Of a stretch of 64,000 nt of DNA, positions 35,482-47,467 are shown in pieces. The notes under the pieces are model-generated. The model made no database searches and had not been told where the DNA came from. It saw nothing but the letters and a program-made list of their open reading frames with translations. The position numbers were made by a program, and so were the translations under genes. Position 1 is the first letter of the stretch. The number at the start of each line of letters is the position of its first letter. Origin of the DNA: Silene latifolia (Eukaryota > Streptophyta > Magnoliopsida > Caryophyllales > Caryophyllaceae); NCBI RefSeq assembly GCF_048544455.1, contig NC_133537.1:153524058-153588057 (forward strand), read 5' to 3'.

Positions 35482-38032
35482 TGTAGACACCTCGTTTCTG
35501 CACCCCTCGCAAACCACCCGGTGATGATTGGGCCGCATGTTTGGTACGCGGAACGATTTGTGACAGTTCGTAAGATTATCGTCAAGTGATTGCTCAAATA
35601 TTGATGTCTACCTCTTAAATGTCATCTACGCGCCGATACGGTCGTTTTGACAGTAATTAGAGTACATTTGGAGTCCGGGTCAAAAACCGTCTTCATTTCC
35701 TAAAACCGTCAAATCCCGAGTCAAAGCAATGTGCTTGTCTACCTAAGGTTAGGATGTCATAAAATGTTGAGATTATATCTCATTTTGAGTCTCATGTCAC
35801 TTCATTAGGCTAAACATAAAGTTTACATTACAAAATGTGCATTTCATTTAGCTAAAATGATAACCCGGCGTTTAGGCCCATTTTACGAGGTCATAACGAG
35901 TTTTTTGGGTCAGGCCTATTTCACAGAAAGTTCTAGATCTCTTTCTTAGCTTTCCAACGCCACCGAAATCACCTTAATCCGAGTCTTGTAGAGAAAGTTA
36001 TGCCTAAAATACGACAGGCTGTCAAACGCGTTTTCGCGAGAGGAACCTACCCGGGAAAGGACGCGGCAAGTCTTTGCGCCTCTTCCAAGGGACGCAGCAC
36101 TCGCTTGCGCCTTTTCCAGGGCTTTCTTTTTGTCCAAGTTTCCGTGTTTTAACCTAAGTCGGTTATTTCCGGATCTTTCCTTCCGTATCCTAGTCTTACC
36201 ATAATTCCGTCGCGTGATTAGTATAAATAGGAGCCTTCGTTCCTCATATTTCTCACGCGAGTGTCCGCCCTTCTCTTCTCCCTTTGCATTCTAGACTTCG
36301 TTCTTACTAATTGGCGCCTACGTGCTTGGACTTCCGACCACGTAAGCTCGGATCTTCCGGTACCGGACCTCTCCGTTGCATGACCGACCAATTTGACCAA
36401 CTACACTCAATCAATCTTAATTAATCAATCGTTTTCCTCTTACGAGGGCACTCTCTCTTTGTATTCGCGTCGAGCATTCACTAGTCGATTCTTAGTTCAT
36501 CTCATTCCGTCAACATGTAAGTCTGAGGGTGTATAATCCTCTTTTATTTATTGTATTTTATTCATCATATCATTCATGTAAGATTTACGTCGAAAATACC
36601 TCATTAAAACCGATTTCTAAAACCGTCTTTAAAACTGTTTTTGCGAATTCCCGTGAGAGGCGTCGAGAAAAGACGCGACAAGCTGCCGCCTCTTCGAAGG
36701 AGCGCGATTCTCTGCGCCTCTTCGTGAGGCCGCTGCAGATTCTCGCTTCTTTTCTTCTTCTTAAATCCTCATTGTTATTCCGTCTTTCTTATTTGTTTTC
36801 GTATGTTTGTCTTCAATTCTTCACCATGATAGTTTAATAAATCACATGTATATAATTTATTCATCATTAATATGTTTTAATCATCATAAGCCCGACTTAA
36901 ATCCCAAGTAATTCATATTTGCGGGTTTTTCGTCATTTAATATTCAAACCCGGGTTTTAGAGATTCAATTCGTTCATATTGAGTTTCTGGAATTCGTCAT
37001 TGATATAGTTTTCATCTGTTTATCCATTAATTCGTCATGTTTAGTTTGTTCTATTCGCCGATGTCACTAATTAATCACTCATTAACATCGTCCCTTCACA
37101 TAATTAATCCGTTTAATTCCGTCTCATTCATGTTTTATTGCTTTTATGACCCATTCATATGATAAATAATCCATTAATCACTTTCATCCGAGTCAAATAA
37201 TCCAATCAATCATTAAATTCACCAAATTGTATTAACGATTTGCGATTCGCTTCACCACAGAACTCACCCTTGGAACAGACGCAAAGAATCGCTGCGCCTC
37301 TTCGCAGGGCGCGATCTGCGCGCTGTTCGAGATGATTTCGTCACGAACTCCGTTTCGCCTTGACATAATTAATTAGGCTACGTATTAATGGACTATTATT
37401 CGTATTATCATACATTCATTCGTAATTTATTCTTTTATTCTTTTTCTCAACTATCCGTTTTAAAGGTATTTTCGACATAAATCGCCTATTCCGTTGTAAT
37501 TAATGTAATTTTCATTATTGTATTTCTTTTGTTGTATTTCTTTCTTTATTTGTATGCTTTCACATGTAAATGAGCATTAAATCCTATTTCGACCCAATTG
37601 TATGCTAATTACGTGTCAACCGACTTAGTCTAATCTTCACATGTTAGGATTAAAACTTGGATGTTGCATTGCATGCATATAGCCGACGATATATCAAGTA
37701 TGAATAACTTCCCTAATCATTAGTAGAGGCCGCTATCGAGGCGGGCGGGATTAGGTGTTCGATCAAAAGAGCTTCCTAATACGTACCCTCACCCCTTACT
37801 CCAGATCTCCGTGAGCACCCGTGTTCATTGGCATCCACGAGAGTCATTCTAGACATAGAATGCTAAGGGTAACGATTGCTTAGTGTTCATGTCACTACTT
37901 TGTGTCTTGACATGACACGAGGTATTCGAACGGTTCCAATTTCCCATAAAAATTGGTGGCGACTCCATACAAAATGCAAACGCTTGTTTTCGATCCTCAC
38001 CAAGCGCCCCCGTGGGCGGCCCGCTGTCCACA
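35482..38032 (+). mobile_element. LTR3 of the Tat/Ogre-like tandem
   Basis: Starts TGTAGACACC right after the polypurine tract (AAAGTGGGGGC, about 35469-35479) and ends CTGTCCACA at 38032, then AGGTG. The length is 2551 bp. TATA box at 36222-36229. It has the clean LTR ends and was used as reference for the others. Confidence 0.9.
36222..36229 (+). promoter_or_regulatory. TATA box of LTR3
   Basis: TATAAATA in the block conserved among all four LTRs. Confidence 0.65.
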
Positions 38033-38037
38033 AGGTG
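38033..38037. repeat. Target-site duplication AGGTG, right copy
   Basis: Matches 17328-17332 exactly and lies between the LTR3 end and the resumed integrase frame. Confidence 0.9.
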
Positions 38038-38218
38038 GTCAGGACCTTTCAAAGTAACACAAATTTCCCCTTGTGGCGCATTTGAGTTATGGAGCGAGGA
38101 TGGTGGTAGGTTCAAAGTAAATGGTCAAAGGGTGAAGCGATATTTCGATGGAGATGAGCTAGGAAAGGTTGAAGTGCTCTACCTCGGGGATCCCCTCCCC
38201 GAGGAGGAATCGGAATGA
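38033..38218 (+). pseudogene. Athila-like integrase C-terminus (copy B), displaced part
   Basis: After removal of the inserted tandem and one duplication copy, the frame continues from [13 protein letters not shown] into WSGPFKVTQISPCGAFEL and VNGQRVKRYFDGDE. This is the typical C-terminal end of an Athila-type polyprotein. It ends with a stop at 38216-38218. This segment is the clearest proof that the 20.7-kb block landed in copy B. Confidence 0.9.
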
Positions 38219-38665
38219 AATCAAATTCAAGTTGATAGGTTTGGTGGAGTTCCTCAAGAACCACCATTTTTTGTAAATATTGCATTCATGTTAGTGTAGG
38301 TGCATGGTAGTTACATGGATTACTCGGGGTTATCATCACTTGGAGTTGCGGTTGGAGTTTTGGAGGAAGTCTCATGGTTTAATTATGTTTGGGAGAGTCG
38401 ATTTTTGAAGTGGACCGTCATTGGTAAATGTTTGATGCTTGAAACACAAGATATGCCCAAAGTGGATCTGAGCATGTAGACAGGCGGCCTGTCTAGGACA
38501 GGCTCAAAACCCGTTGGAACTTTTGGGCATAATTCAAGTAAGAAAGAAATGAAAAAAAAAGAGAGAAAAGGAGTCCCAGTCGGTTGACCGGTGGACGGTC
38601 CATTCCCGGCTGGGAAACTCCTGTATATTTGGTGAAGTTTTGATGGAAGAAAATGAGGAAGGACT
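38219..38665 (+). mobile_element. 3' non-coding tail of Athila copy B
   Basis: Follows the integrase stop. No gene recognised. It contains an A/G-rich run at 38548-38570. It is cut at 38666 by a copia-type LTR. No Athila LTR could be delimited here. Confidence 0.5.
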
Positions 38666-39928
38666 TGTTGGAATATGTGTCCTTCGACAATAATGCAATC
38701 ACAACTGTCGATCATGATGATCACATGTTTAAATCTCATTTTTAAGAATACATGTGGGATGTAATATTTTACAGTCAACTGGTCCACACATATCGGTAAT
38801 GATTGGCTGACTAGAGTTTGACATTACTGTCGTGCGACGGTGGTGATCAGTTGATCCCCTTAGGTCATACCTAAAGGGTAACACTCTTAATTGAATATTT
38901 AATTGATCGTATGACAATACGAGTTAATTAAATTACTTAAAATTGACGGACGATTTGGAAGTAATATTTACGTGTCTCATTGTAATTTGATTAAATAAGT
39001 TACGGTCTAAGTGATCGAATTGTTTTATTACTTAGATGAAATTATTGTTTACAGAAACAATTGAAACTGAATGAATAATTTATTATAAATACAAGATGTT
39101 GTGATTTATAATTGGTAAACCGTTTTAGTACAAGTAATTATGAATTACTAAGTCGATTTTGTACATGACGTATTTTTATTAATACGTTGATTTTAATATG
39201 TTAAATATGCATGACAATTTTACATGACTTGTGACATGTGACAATTGATAAATTTACAAAGATAAAATGGAACCCATTTTATCTTATATGGACCGAAATA
39301 ATGGAGGGAGTATGAGGATTAATATTGTGTTTTTTATTTTAAATAGGAACATGATTATTACCTCTAGGGACTAGCCTTGCATGCCTATATTCTTGGTTAG
39401 AGAATCAAGCCCATGCATAGGGCACCCTTCCCACACCCACCGGTTTTTCCCTCCAAGAGAATCAAATGGGTTCTTTCATTATTCATTCATATACAATTCT
39501 AATTTTCTAGTGTAAGAAATAGAATTTTCTCTCAACATCTTATGAAAAACTAGAGAAATAAAATCTCCAAAATCCTTCCCTCTTGGCCGATTTTATTCAA
39601 GAGAACATACAAATTTTTGGGTCAATTTTAGTAAGATTAATATTGTTCTAGTTCAAATAATGTTAGTCTCTTAAGAGGTTATCTTGGGTATTCATCTTTG
39701 GGAGGGATTCTAAGCTTGAATCTTTGTTCATCCATATAAAGAAAGCTCAAGAACAAGTAAGAAAGAGATCTTACTTGTGCCCTTTGTCCGAAGTTTTATA
39801 GTAAGGAAAACGATTTCTTCTCTATTCTTATTCATGTTTGCATGCATAAGATCTAGATTTAATTTTATGACTAAATTAAATGTCACATATATGAATATGT
39901 TAAATAATGAGATTCATATTTCTAACAA
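38666..39928 (+). mobile_element. Ty1/copia-type 5' LTR
   Basis: Begins TGTTGGAATATGTG and ends TTTCTAACA, so the ends pair (TGTTG/TAACA), and is followed two bases later by a primer binding site. The length is 1263 bp. A GGAGGGAGTATG stretch near 39303 recalls half of a Stowaway MITE, but no partner was found. The element is inserted in the 3' tail of Athila B. Confidence 0.8.
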
Positions 39929-39930
39929 AC

Positions 39931-39944
39931 GGTATCAAGAGCCT
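39931..39944 (+). other. Primer binding site (initiator tRNA-Met type)
   Basis: CGGTATCAAGAGCC resembles the common copia site TGGTATCAGAGCC with one extra A. It marks the LTR before it as a 5' LTR. Confidence 0.75.
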
Positions 39945-40350
39945 TAGGTTGTTTGCATGCAAATCGGTTATTGTTTTTCCGAGTTATACGATTAACAAAT
40001 AAAACTTATAAATTAGTGTTTATTATGATATATCACGAAATTTATTTGCATGTTAAAGTTTCTGGTCCTAAAATGTATTTAGGATATTTGGGTTTATTTA
40101 TGGATTTTATTGTTCATTTTATATAATAATGACATTAAAATGTGATTTTTATGATAAAAATGTCATTTTTGGACTAAAAATAGCTAAACTTTATTTGTTC
40201 CAATGGTTTTTGGATATGTTTTCTCATATATTATCTACTGATGGCCTGTAAATTTTCATAATAAAATGAGTTGTTATGCTCGAGATATGGATTTTTCAAG
40301 ATTAAATCGTATTTAAATGGGAAAATAGGTTAATATGAGTTATATTTCGA
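39945..40350 (+). mobile_element. Truncated internal leader of the copia-type element
   Basis: AT-rich sequence after the primer binding site with no gag or pol. The element is lost beyond about 40350; no second LTR was found, so the right boundary is a guess. Confidence 0.4.
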
Positions 40351-42055
40351 AACACTAAACCTGTCTAACAAAAATGTACGAAATAAGAATAATAAGGAAA
40401 GAGAGGAAAAGGGGGAGGGGAATTATACTAAATATGAACTAGTACTCTTGAATTAAAAGATAATTTGAAGTTGGATTTTAAAAGATTAGATCCGGAGGCT
40501 AATTAATAGCTAAATTTTAATCTAAACTAAACACATGCAAAAAAAAAAGGAAAATCCCATAAGAGAGGAGGACTTTCTACTTTTCTATACTAATAGTCTA
40601 CTATCTTCTGTCAATCGTTGCCTCTCCCTTCCCTAGTATCCCCTTTCATTTCCATAAAAACCCGAAACCAAAACGAAGCACTTCTTTTGGCAAATCCCAG
40701 GGCCATCATGGTCTTTAGTGGCACGTGAAAGTTCCTATGAAATGCCAACAAGATGGCATTATCCATTTTGCATGTGAAAACTAAAGTCTAATACACGTGT
40801 ATGTTGGCTAAGGGGTATACAATTAGTTAGCTGCATTGTTATTTCTTTGGGTTAAAAATGATTTTGCTTCCATGGTCTTACTTGATTCATTCTTGACTTG
40901 ACACGTGCATTATAAAACAACAAAAAATAGTATGAACCTCTCAAAAAATACAGATTATTCGTAATAATTATAATAAAACTAATAACTTCTAATTAAATAG
41001 TAAAATGAGTTATTTAATCACTTAATCGCACAAGACCGAGTAAAATAAAGGATAAAATCATGGGTAAAATTAGCGGTATTAAAATTATACTCATCAATGT
41101 TACAAATAATTATAAAGAGGACGAAGCATCAATCAAACCAGAAGTAATAAAGGACGATTCTTATAGATACTACAGTCCATCATGTCTGTCACATGCTCCA
41201 ACTTCTTCGCCGTACAATGATCCTAAATAGTAGTTACAATACAACCATCACATAATTATGAGGCTGAAATATGGCCACAAGTAAGACGTGAGACATAAAG
41301 AACTCGGTGAAGAGTTAACTAATTACTAAGTTTAACCGTCCCAATTTTTTAGGCAATAACTTTCTCAGCATCCGGGAGGCTGACAGTGTAATATAAGACA
41401 TTTTCTAAGTCGGATAAAGCAGATAATAAGCATCGGTGGCATGATTGGAACAACCTGTGACAATTATCCATTTACCATGAAACCTAACTATCAAAGTGTT
41501 AAAGGAACCGCAATCGACGGATGATCCATTGGTGAGTGAAAAGCGCAAACTTGGCAGTAGTATTTATATAATCAAGAGTGGTGTGGGTTGCACAGGTTAA
41601 AGCACCTATGGCATATTCAAATGGGGTGTTGGAGGTGGTTTTTTTCATGTTTGGTCACAACATTCTTAACGTCAGTCACATCATACCTCTCACTATACCA
41701 TAGCACCAGCCACACAATACCTCGTAATGTACCACCAAGGGATGTCATATTATTCGAAGCAAGGGTGGTGTCGTGTCTTGATTTATTGCAATGGGTGCAT
41801 GTAATTTTTTTTTCCTTAATAGATAAACGCTGCTGGAAGCATAGTGATGTCTGAATAATGAACCCCATAACCTTGGGGGCTCATCTTTTACACGCATAAT
41901 ACCCCCAAACCAGTTCCTCTTAAGAATATGTCTGAAACGCATGATTTAATGTCGGTAATGGGTCATAAGATAACAAAGGGGACCATAATGACGCATAACA
42001 TCAGAATTGAGACCAAGTAGAAACTAATGTAAGCGGTCTTTCTTACGACAAGTAT
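40351..42055. other. Intergenic stretch without recognised features
   Basis: AT-rich DNA with short unconvincing open frames. I see no gene, RNA gene or clear element in it. Confidence 0.5.
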
Positions 42056-42690
42056 GTAGACATGCCACGCGCACGCCAAACTATGGACGTACAACGGTTT
42101 AAAGCCACCTCTGGGGGCGTAAATGCTTTGACCCGATGTTTTAGATCGGTTGGTTTCGTTCTCGATGAAGGTTTCGAGACGAGATTTGCGATTCTATGGA
42201 GTCTCCACCAAGCAATTATGGGTTGCTTGAAAACCGTTCGAATCCACTCTATTCCTTGGTCAAACAAAACACAAAGCAGTGCTGACATAAATACTAAAGA
42301 CAAGGACTCTTCTTCCTTGGCATTCTATGTTTAGAATGACTCTCGTTTTGCCATGGATACGATCGTCCACTATTCAGAAATCCGACTAAGGGGCAAGGGT
42401 ATGTATTGAGAAGCTCTTTAATTGAACACCCAATCCCGCCCGCTCCAGTGGCCCCTACTAGTCAATCGTGGTGTTAAGTGCAAGAGTTGATAAAATGGGT
42501 TAAATGCATGAAAGCGCATCCATCAGTACTTTAACCTAACATATGAATTTGATTAAGTCGGTTGTTTTATGCATGTATAAGAGGTTGATCTTCGACATGG
42601 GATTTACATTGATTTGCATGTGAAACGGAAATTAAATATTCATTTACCAAGTTGGGTTATGATGCTTAACATGATATATTTATTATTCAA
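42056..42690 (-). mobile_element. Diverged Tat/Ogre-like LTR remnant
   Basis: Similar to the start of the minus-strand LTR at about 3672-4310. Shared blocks include TTTTAGATCGGT, TTCGAATCCACT, ACACAAAGCAGTG and GGAAATTAAA. Many substitutions and small indels show it is old. Similar patches continue to about 42950 (GAGGCACGGGCT), but the limit is unclear. No primer binding site or internal domain was found. Confidence 0.65.
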
Positions 42691-44187
42691 ATGAGTAAAA
42701 GAATGAAAGAATAAAAATAATAAAATGTATAAAAGAATAATAAAATGTAAAAGTGTGTGCTCGTTCATTTAGTCCGCGATATGTTCGAATTTGACCATAA
42801 TCGGAAACGTCTTAAACGAGTGTCAAAAGAAGAGAACAAAGGTATATGACATCCTATAGATGTGCGGGCCATGCTGCACCACAATGCCTCTGGTCAATGT
42901 TGGAAAGAGTGAAAGAGGCACGGGCTACCACGCTTGACAAGGGGTGTCTTTTGTTTCTCGAAAAGTTGTAGAATGTGGAGGTGCTTAAAATGGACGAATC
43001 CGAATGTTGTTTGCATGGCTCGGGATAATCGTTATTGTATAAGCAATATCCGATTTCAAGCTTTGAATTAAGTCGTTGATTTGCAAGCTTGATAAAAATA
43101 GTTTGAAATATTGACATTTTCTGATCTTAAAATAAAACCGTCTAAAAAACCCAACTCTAACCCTATTATCATCTATCAAGCTGCGATTTTAATCCCTCTT
43201 ACTACTAAGAGAATAAAAACTCTTAGTAGTTGTCCTGCCTAAAAGAATAACTCTCAAATGGGCCTCTTTAACTGGATACTCACTTGGAATGAGATAAGGA
43301 ATGAGATTATTAACATCCCACTATATTGAATTTCAATTATCACGTTAAGCAAGTGCCCAGAACTATATATGGAAACAATAACAAATTTATATTCATTTAT
43401 ATTTTACCTCTTTTACAAAAAACAATCACTATCCATAATTTATTATACAATCATTTATATTTCCATAAATATTATTCTTTATCAGTCGCACTCTAAAATT
43501 ACGTAAATATGCTTCTTATATTATCCTTCATCAGTTACACTCTAAATATGGTGTATTTTTTAAAGAATGTAACAATTTTTATGTATTTTTTATTAGAAAT
43601 AAAAAAAATATTAGTTTAATTATTCGTAAATCGTCTTTTCAAATGCGTGGTATACTGTTTTTACCTATTTCCGTTACAAGGTTAATACGCGTTTTAATTA
43701 GATTTTACATCACTTAATTGTATTTTTATGTCATAAATTAGTTTCATGCAAAGTAAAGTAAAAATAGTTTAAGACAAAAATAACTTAACTTATAAAGTGT
43801 CTTTTGATGATAATAAACTTTCATTTTCTATCTCTTACTAAGATTATATTAGTATATTATAACATCAAACTACAAGTACGGTTAATTTATGCAATTAATT
43901 TAATGAGAATATCTCTTTATAAAACAAAACTAAAAAATAAAAAATACCGTACCGTAGCGTGCGATGGTAACCGTGCAAGTTGCAGTTGGGTTTTGGCACC
44001 AACCACGAAGTAAAACAGAATTACCCATTTGGACAAATTGGCTCAACATCAAAATATCAAAATAAAATACAAAGTACACCATTCCCAATTCCCATTTAAG
44101 TCTGCCCCTCTCAATCATTTCCATTAAAACCATCCTCTTCCCTCATCAGTCATCTCTTCCCAAACCCAAAAAAAGCAATAATCAACG
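42691..44187. other. Intergenic region upstream of the E1-alpha gene
   Basis: AT-rich and without a convincing gene. It must contain the promoter of the gene at 44188. A TATA-like TTTATAAAAC lies at 43917-43926, about 260 bp before the ATG, and a pyrimidine-rich leader lies at about 44130-44165. Neither is certain. A perfect inverted repeat is at 43201-43230. Confidence 0.5.
43201..43230. repeat. Perfect 11-bp inverted repeat with 8-nt loop
   Basis: ACTACTAAGAG (43201-43211) and CTCTTAGTAGT (43220-43230) pair completely around AATAAAAA. It could be a hairpin or the remnant of a small inverted-repeat element. It lies about 960 bp upstream of the E1-alpha ATG. Confidence 0.7.
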
Positions 44188-45011
44188 ATGGCATCCTTCC
44201 TCCATCACCACCGCCACCTAACCAAATCCAAATCCCTAACCAACTTACTCCGTCCAATCACCACCACCCCTTTCCATCAAATCTCATCCACATCTTCCGA
44301 AACCCTAGAAATCGAAACTAGTATCCCTTTCAAATCCCACATCATCGAACCACCTTCCACCACCGTCTCCACCTCCGCTTCCGAACTCATGACTTTCTTC
44401 AAAGACATGGCTCTTATGCGTCGTATGGAGATCGCCGCCGATTCCCTTTACAAGGCTAAACTCATTCGTGGTTTCTGTCATCTCTACGACGGCCAGGAGG
44501 CCGTCGCTGTTGGTATGGAAGCCGCTATTACTAAGACTGATAACATCATTACCGCCTACCGCGATCATTGTATCTATTTGGCGCGTGGGGGTACCCTTGT
44601 TAGCGCGTTTGCTGAGTTGATGGGTAGGCAGGATGGGTGTTCCCGTGGGAAAGGTGGGTCTATGCATTTTTATAGGAAGGATTTCGGGTTTTTCGGAGGA
44701 CATGGGATTGTTGGGGCGCAGGTTCCGTTGGGGATTGGATTGGCTTTTGCGCAGAAGTATAATAAGGAAGAGGCTGTTAGTTTTGCATTGTATGGTGATG
44801 GTGCTGCCAATCAGGGACAGTTGTTTGAGGCTCTTAATATGGCTGCTCTTTGGGATCTTCCTGCTATTTTGGTCTGCGAGAATAATCATTGTATGCTTCA
44901 TTTCTTGAGTTTTTTGTTTGGTTAGTTGAGTATATGCTTTTGCTGTTTTCTTATGTTTTGATGCTTTTAGATGCTCATCATGTTAGTCACTCCAAATCAT
45001 TTATGGATTAT

Positions 45012-45058
<47 letters not shown>

Positions 45059-47422
45059 GAAAACTCGTTTGAGAGTTATGATTGGATTGGATTTTTTTGT
45101 CACGATTCGCAACTATGGCTCTCATCAGGCTTTGTATGTGAATGTTACTTTTGCTTTACTGAATGAACGGTGAATTATTATCGAATTTGAATTTGTAAGC
45201 AATTCTATAAAGGAACAAAGACTCACTATTGTCTGGTTTTGGATGAGGGTGAACTAAATCAAAATGACTCATTAGACTCTATTTGTTTCTTGTACGGTGG
45301 AGCAACAGCAGCTTGATTGTGCTACCCTTGATTAATCATCATTATTGGGTGTTGTGAAAAGAGTGTCGCGGTGTTTCCTTACATAGTGGTAAGGTTTTGC
45401 ATATTTGACCCCTCTTATCCATCCTCAGGCAAAACCCTTTTCATTAGGGCAATTTTGCTGTATACTAGTTTGTGAACCTCAAAGTAGTTTTTCTTTCTTT
45501 CATTTTATTTCCTTTTTTAGGCTTAATAGGTTGGTCTGGTGGTGTTTTAAATGGAAATTTTGTTTCACTTCTCGTGGTCCATGGCCCATGGGGTCACATT
45601 TCTCTGCATAGTTCATCGACTAATATTCGGTTACCCCTGAATTTTTCATTGATGCGTGACTTCTCCTTTCAATTTAGATGGAATGGGGACTGCAGAATGG
45701 AGAGCTGCAAAGAGCCCAGCCTACTACAAGCGTGGAGATTATGTTCCTGGGTTGAAGGTACAGTATTTGATTTGGATTTCCAAGCGTTACTTGATTGGGA
45801 TGTTTTGTAATCAGAATTGGTTAGTCGTATTTCATTGAAGGTGTTAGGACTTCATTAATGTATTATTATCAGGAGTCATCTGTTTTCTTCTCCCTGCAAA
45901 ATGGTTTTGTATTATTTGCCTAAACCTCAACTTGTACATCGACGGTTCCATATGATGATTTTTGTGATTCAACACCAAATCATTTTTGGGCTAACACTTA
46001 ATTGTTACTAAATCTCAGCTTTTAGAAACTTTCGGAAGCTGATAATATTTTGCACACAAGTTGGGACTAGTTCAACAAGTATACGTTTTTTTTTTAGAAA
46101 ATCACTGGCAGCATTTAGCCGTTTTCAAGGGAGTGGCTTAGTAGGATTTAGAAAAGCATGTGCTGTGTGTGATTGCAATTACGTATTTGGAAGTTGTAGG
46201 GTTTGCCCTTCAGAGAAAAAAAGAATGAGGCTTTGATTCACACTGGAGGGTTTTGAAGCATTAGTTGTGATGTGAGTTTAATTTATATTTTTTTCTTCAT
46301 TAATTTTAGACTGAAAGGCAAGTTGGGATGGGCAAAATATAAGTTTTATGACAAAAAGGCTCTACTCGTCCGCTGTTTTGGCCATTCATTTAGGAAATGA
46401 GCTTATTATATTCTTTTATGTGTTTTACGTGATATATTTTTGGAGAGGAGATATTTTGTTACATGGGACAAGTAAACTTTACGTAAAATTGGAATGCCGT
46501 TGCAGGTTGATGGTATGGATGTACTGGCAGTTAAGCAAGCGTGCGCATACGCCAAGGATTATGTCTTGAAGAATGGGCCTATTGTAAGTAAATTTCTATA
46601 TCAGGAGTTTGTTTAGAAAACGTTTCTTTACCAACTGCACAGTGATACATGATTATTTTCAGTATTTATTACCATGATAGATGTAATATTCACCTTTCTT
46701 TTCTTTCTGTTCTAATGTCCATTAGATCCTTGAGATGGACACTTATAGGTACCATGGTCACTCCATGTCTGACCCTGGAAGCACCTATCGAACACGTGAT
46801 GAGATATCTGGTATAAGACAGGTAACGAAGCTGTTTTGGGTTTGTGACTTTCCGAACTACATATTCACTTAAGGCCTTATCTGATTTGTTGATGTTCTTT
46901 CTCAGGAACGCGACCCCATTGAGAGAGTGAAGAAACTGTTATTGGCTCATGATATTGCAACAGAAAAGGAACTGAAGGTAAAAGTTTCTTACACTGCTAA
47001 GTTATACTCCCTCAATCCCAATCATTTGTTTACCATTTATACTCTTTGTAAAGGGGGTATTTTAATCAAAGGTAACAAATAATTAGGACGCAGGGAGTAG
47101 TTATTACAAATAACTTGTGTTGTTTCTCCACATCATATTGACTTCTCTTATCCTTTTTTCTTTTGAAATCTTTTCGGTTAACTTTTGTTTGCTAACAAAT
47201 CTCATCATAACTTCTCCTCAAAAGTAAACTAAGGCAGGAAATATATGTGCTGTAACGTGGAAACGTTTTTCTAAAGAAAATATTTTGCTTTTCAATGTAA
47301 GGCTATGCATGACTTATTTCTTGTTCTCATAGGATTACGAAAAAGTAGTCAGGAAAGAAGTAGATGAAGCTATTGCTAAGGCCAAGGTAAGCAATTTATT
47401 CCCCACAGTGGGACCAAGAGAA

Positions 47423-47467
<45 letters not shown>

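Larger units (their letters stand above)
17333..38032 (+). mobile_element. Tandem gag-only Tat/Ogre-like element, LTR-internal-LTR-internal-LTR
   Basis: Three LTRs of about 2.55 kb (17333, 26402, 35482) flank two nearly identical internal domains of about 6.5 kb. Only the outermost ends carry the AGGTG duplication, so the whole array behaves as one insertion. The primer binding site is of the tRNA-Arg type, and AAAGTGGGGGC precedes the downstream LTRs. Each internal domain has a gag-like gene with repeated C-X2-H-X4-H-X4-C modules but no protease, RT, RNase H or integrase, so it is non-autonomous. An array like this can arise by unequal recombination between LTRs or by an assembly error. Confidence 0.85.

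Noticed and set aside
38012-38032. Start codon of a separate small protein ending at 38218
   Set aside because: The apparent N-terminus lies in LTR3. The real sequence is the displaced integrase end of Athila B.
39931-39944. Possible tRNA-Met fragment
   Set aside because: It is the primer binding site complementary to the tRNA end, not a tRNA gene.
44305-44901. 198-codon minus-strand frame
   Set aside because: Shadow of exon 1 of the E1-alpha gene, whose sense frame has clear motifs.
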